DNA of 64,000 nucleotides from Cellulosimicrobium terreum (GTDB lineage: Bacteria > Actinomycetota > Actinomycetes > Actinomycetales > Cellulomonadaceae). The notes under the pieces are model-generated. The model ran no database searches. It was not told the origin of the DNA and worked only from the letters and a program-made list of their open reading frames with translations. Position 1 is the first letter of the stretch; each line of letters opens with the position of its first letter. Shown here in pieces: positions 63,652 to 64,000 of this stretch. The stretch covers positions 620,001-684,000 of the forward strand of contig JACYFD010000001.1 in the NCBI GenBank assembly GCA_014803435.1, read 5' to 3'. The position numbers were made by a program, and so were the translations under genes.

Positions 63652-64000
63652 GCCTGCACCCGCGGCGCAGCACCGTCGCCAGCCGGTCCTTCCGCCGGGT
63701 CACCACCCAGTGGCGCACCGTCGTCTGGCTGACCATCGTCTGGGTCATGCTCTGGGGCGACCTCTCCTGGGGCAACGTCGTGGCCGGTGCGATCCTCGGC
63801 GCGCTCGTGATCGTCGCCTTCCCGCTGCCGTCCATCACGTCCAAGGGGCGCGTGCGCCCGTGGTCGGTCCTCGTGCTCCTCGCGCGGTTCGCCGCCGATC
63901 TCGTCACGGCCTCGTTCCAGGTCAGCTTCCTCGCGTTCGACCCGCGCCGCACACCCCGGGGCGCCGTCGTGGGCGTGCGCCTGCGCAACCCGTCGGACAT
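63648..64000 (+). CDS. mnhE: Na+/H+ antiporter subunit E (3' end outside window)
   Basis: The ATG at 63648 overlaps the mnhD stop. The visible 117 residues begin MSLHPRRSTVASRSFRRVTT and contain LTIVWVMLWGDLSWGNVVAG and LLARFAADLVTASFQVSFLA, matching MnhE. The window ends inside the gene; mnhF and mnhG are expected downstream. Confidence 0.9.
   Translation, partial: MSLHPRRSTVASRSFRRVTTQWRTVVWLTIVWVMLWGDLSWGNVVAGAILGALVIVAFPLPSITSKGRVRPWSVLVLLARFAADLVTASFQVSFLAFDPRRTPRGAVVGVRLRNPSD

Overview
The window is very GC-rich (well above 70% over most of its length), with dense short-gap operons, ATGA/GTGA stop-start overlaps, GTG starts, many start codons preceded at 6-8 bases by a TANNNT box, and several large secreted glycoside hydrolases. 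This points to an actinobacterium of the order Micrococcales, most likely Cellulomonas or a close relative such as Oerskovia or Cellulosimicrobium. The DUF6318-type lipoprotein, the fused MnhA-MnhB antiporter subunit and the C4 zinc-ribbon HEIGH peptidase fit that group. This is a reading of gene content, not a database match.

Layout. 1-7.8 kb: the end of a large protein, possibly a bacterial tubulin-like protein, translationally coupled to a 926-residue membrane protein and followed by a membrane-anchored HNH (DUF1524-like) nuclease and small membrane proteins. 7.8-17.3 kb: FAD monooxygenase, secreted GH43 enzyme, S1-like protein, RNase Z, and a lipoprotein/PKD-like pair with locally low GC. 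17.3-21.3 kb: a compact tryptophan-to-anthranilate (kynurenine) operon of tryptophan 2,3-dioxygenase, an amidohydrolase and kynureninase. 21.3-22 kb: a VapBC toxin-antitoxin pair. 22-33.2 kb: mixed housekeeping and secreted proteins, including a metallophosphoesterase, a zinc peptidase, an OmpA-domain protein with a related lipoprotein, a DEDDh exonuclease and an M28 peptidase. 33.2-35.7 kb: a hypothetical gene, then an isolated Ltp-repeat protein in a lower-GC patch. 35.8-46.2 kb: NADH dehydrogenase type II, acyl-CoA ligase, MOSC, PH-domain, DinB and DsbA proteins, an AlkA-type glycosylase and RNase HI. 46.5-50.3 kb: a 1259-residue secreted GH95 enzyme. 50.4-55.6 kb: DedA, FKBP, VIT transporter, a gluconate operon with its own GntR/FCD regulator and two visible operators, and tRNA-Gly(CCC). 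55.7-64 kb: TM2 and YtxH-like proteins, dCTP deaminase, then the start of a Na+/H+ antiporter operon mnhA(B)-C-D-E cut by the window end.

The strongest unexplained signal is a C-terminal module of about 90 residues, bounded by two cysteines, that ends four otherwise unrelated secreted proteins (GH43, metallophosphoesterase, M28 peptidase, GH95). It looks like a shared surface-retention or binding domain. Other points for follow-up are an amidohydrolase sitting where the formylkynurenine formamidase should be, a TetR-like operator on the acyl-CoA ligase promoter, paired GntR operators, a palindrome just before the GH95 ribosome-binding site, a small family of intergenic palindromes, and a recurring leaderless-promoter signature. 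No insertion sequence, CRISPR array, rRNA or complete prophage was seen.
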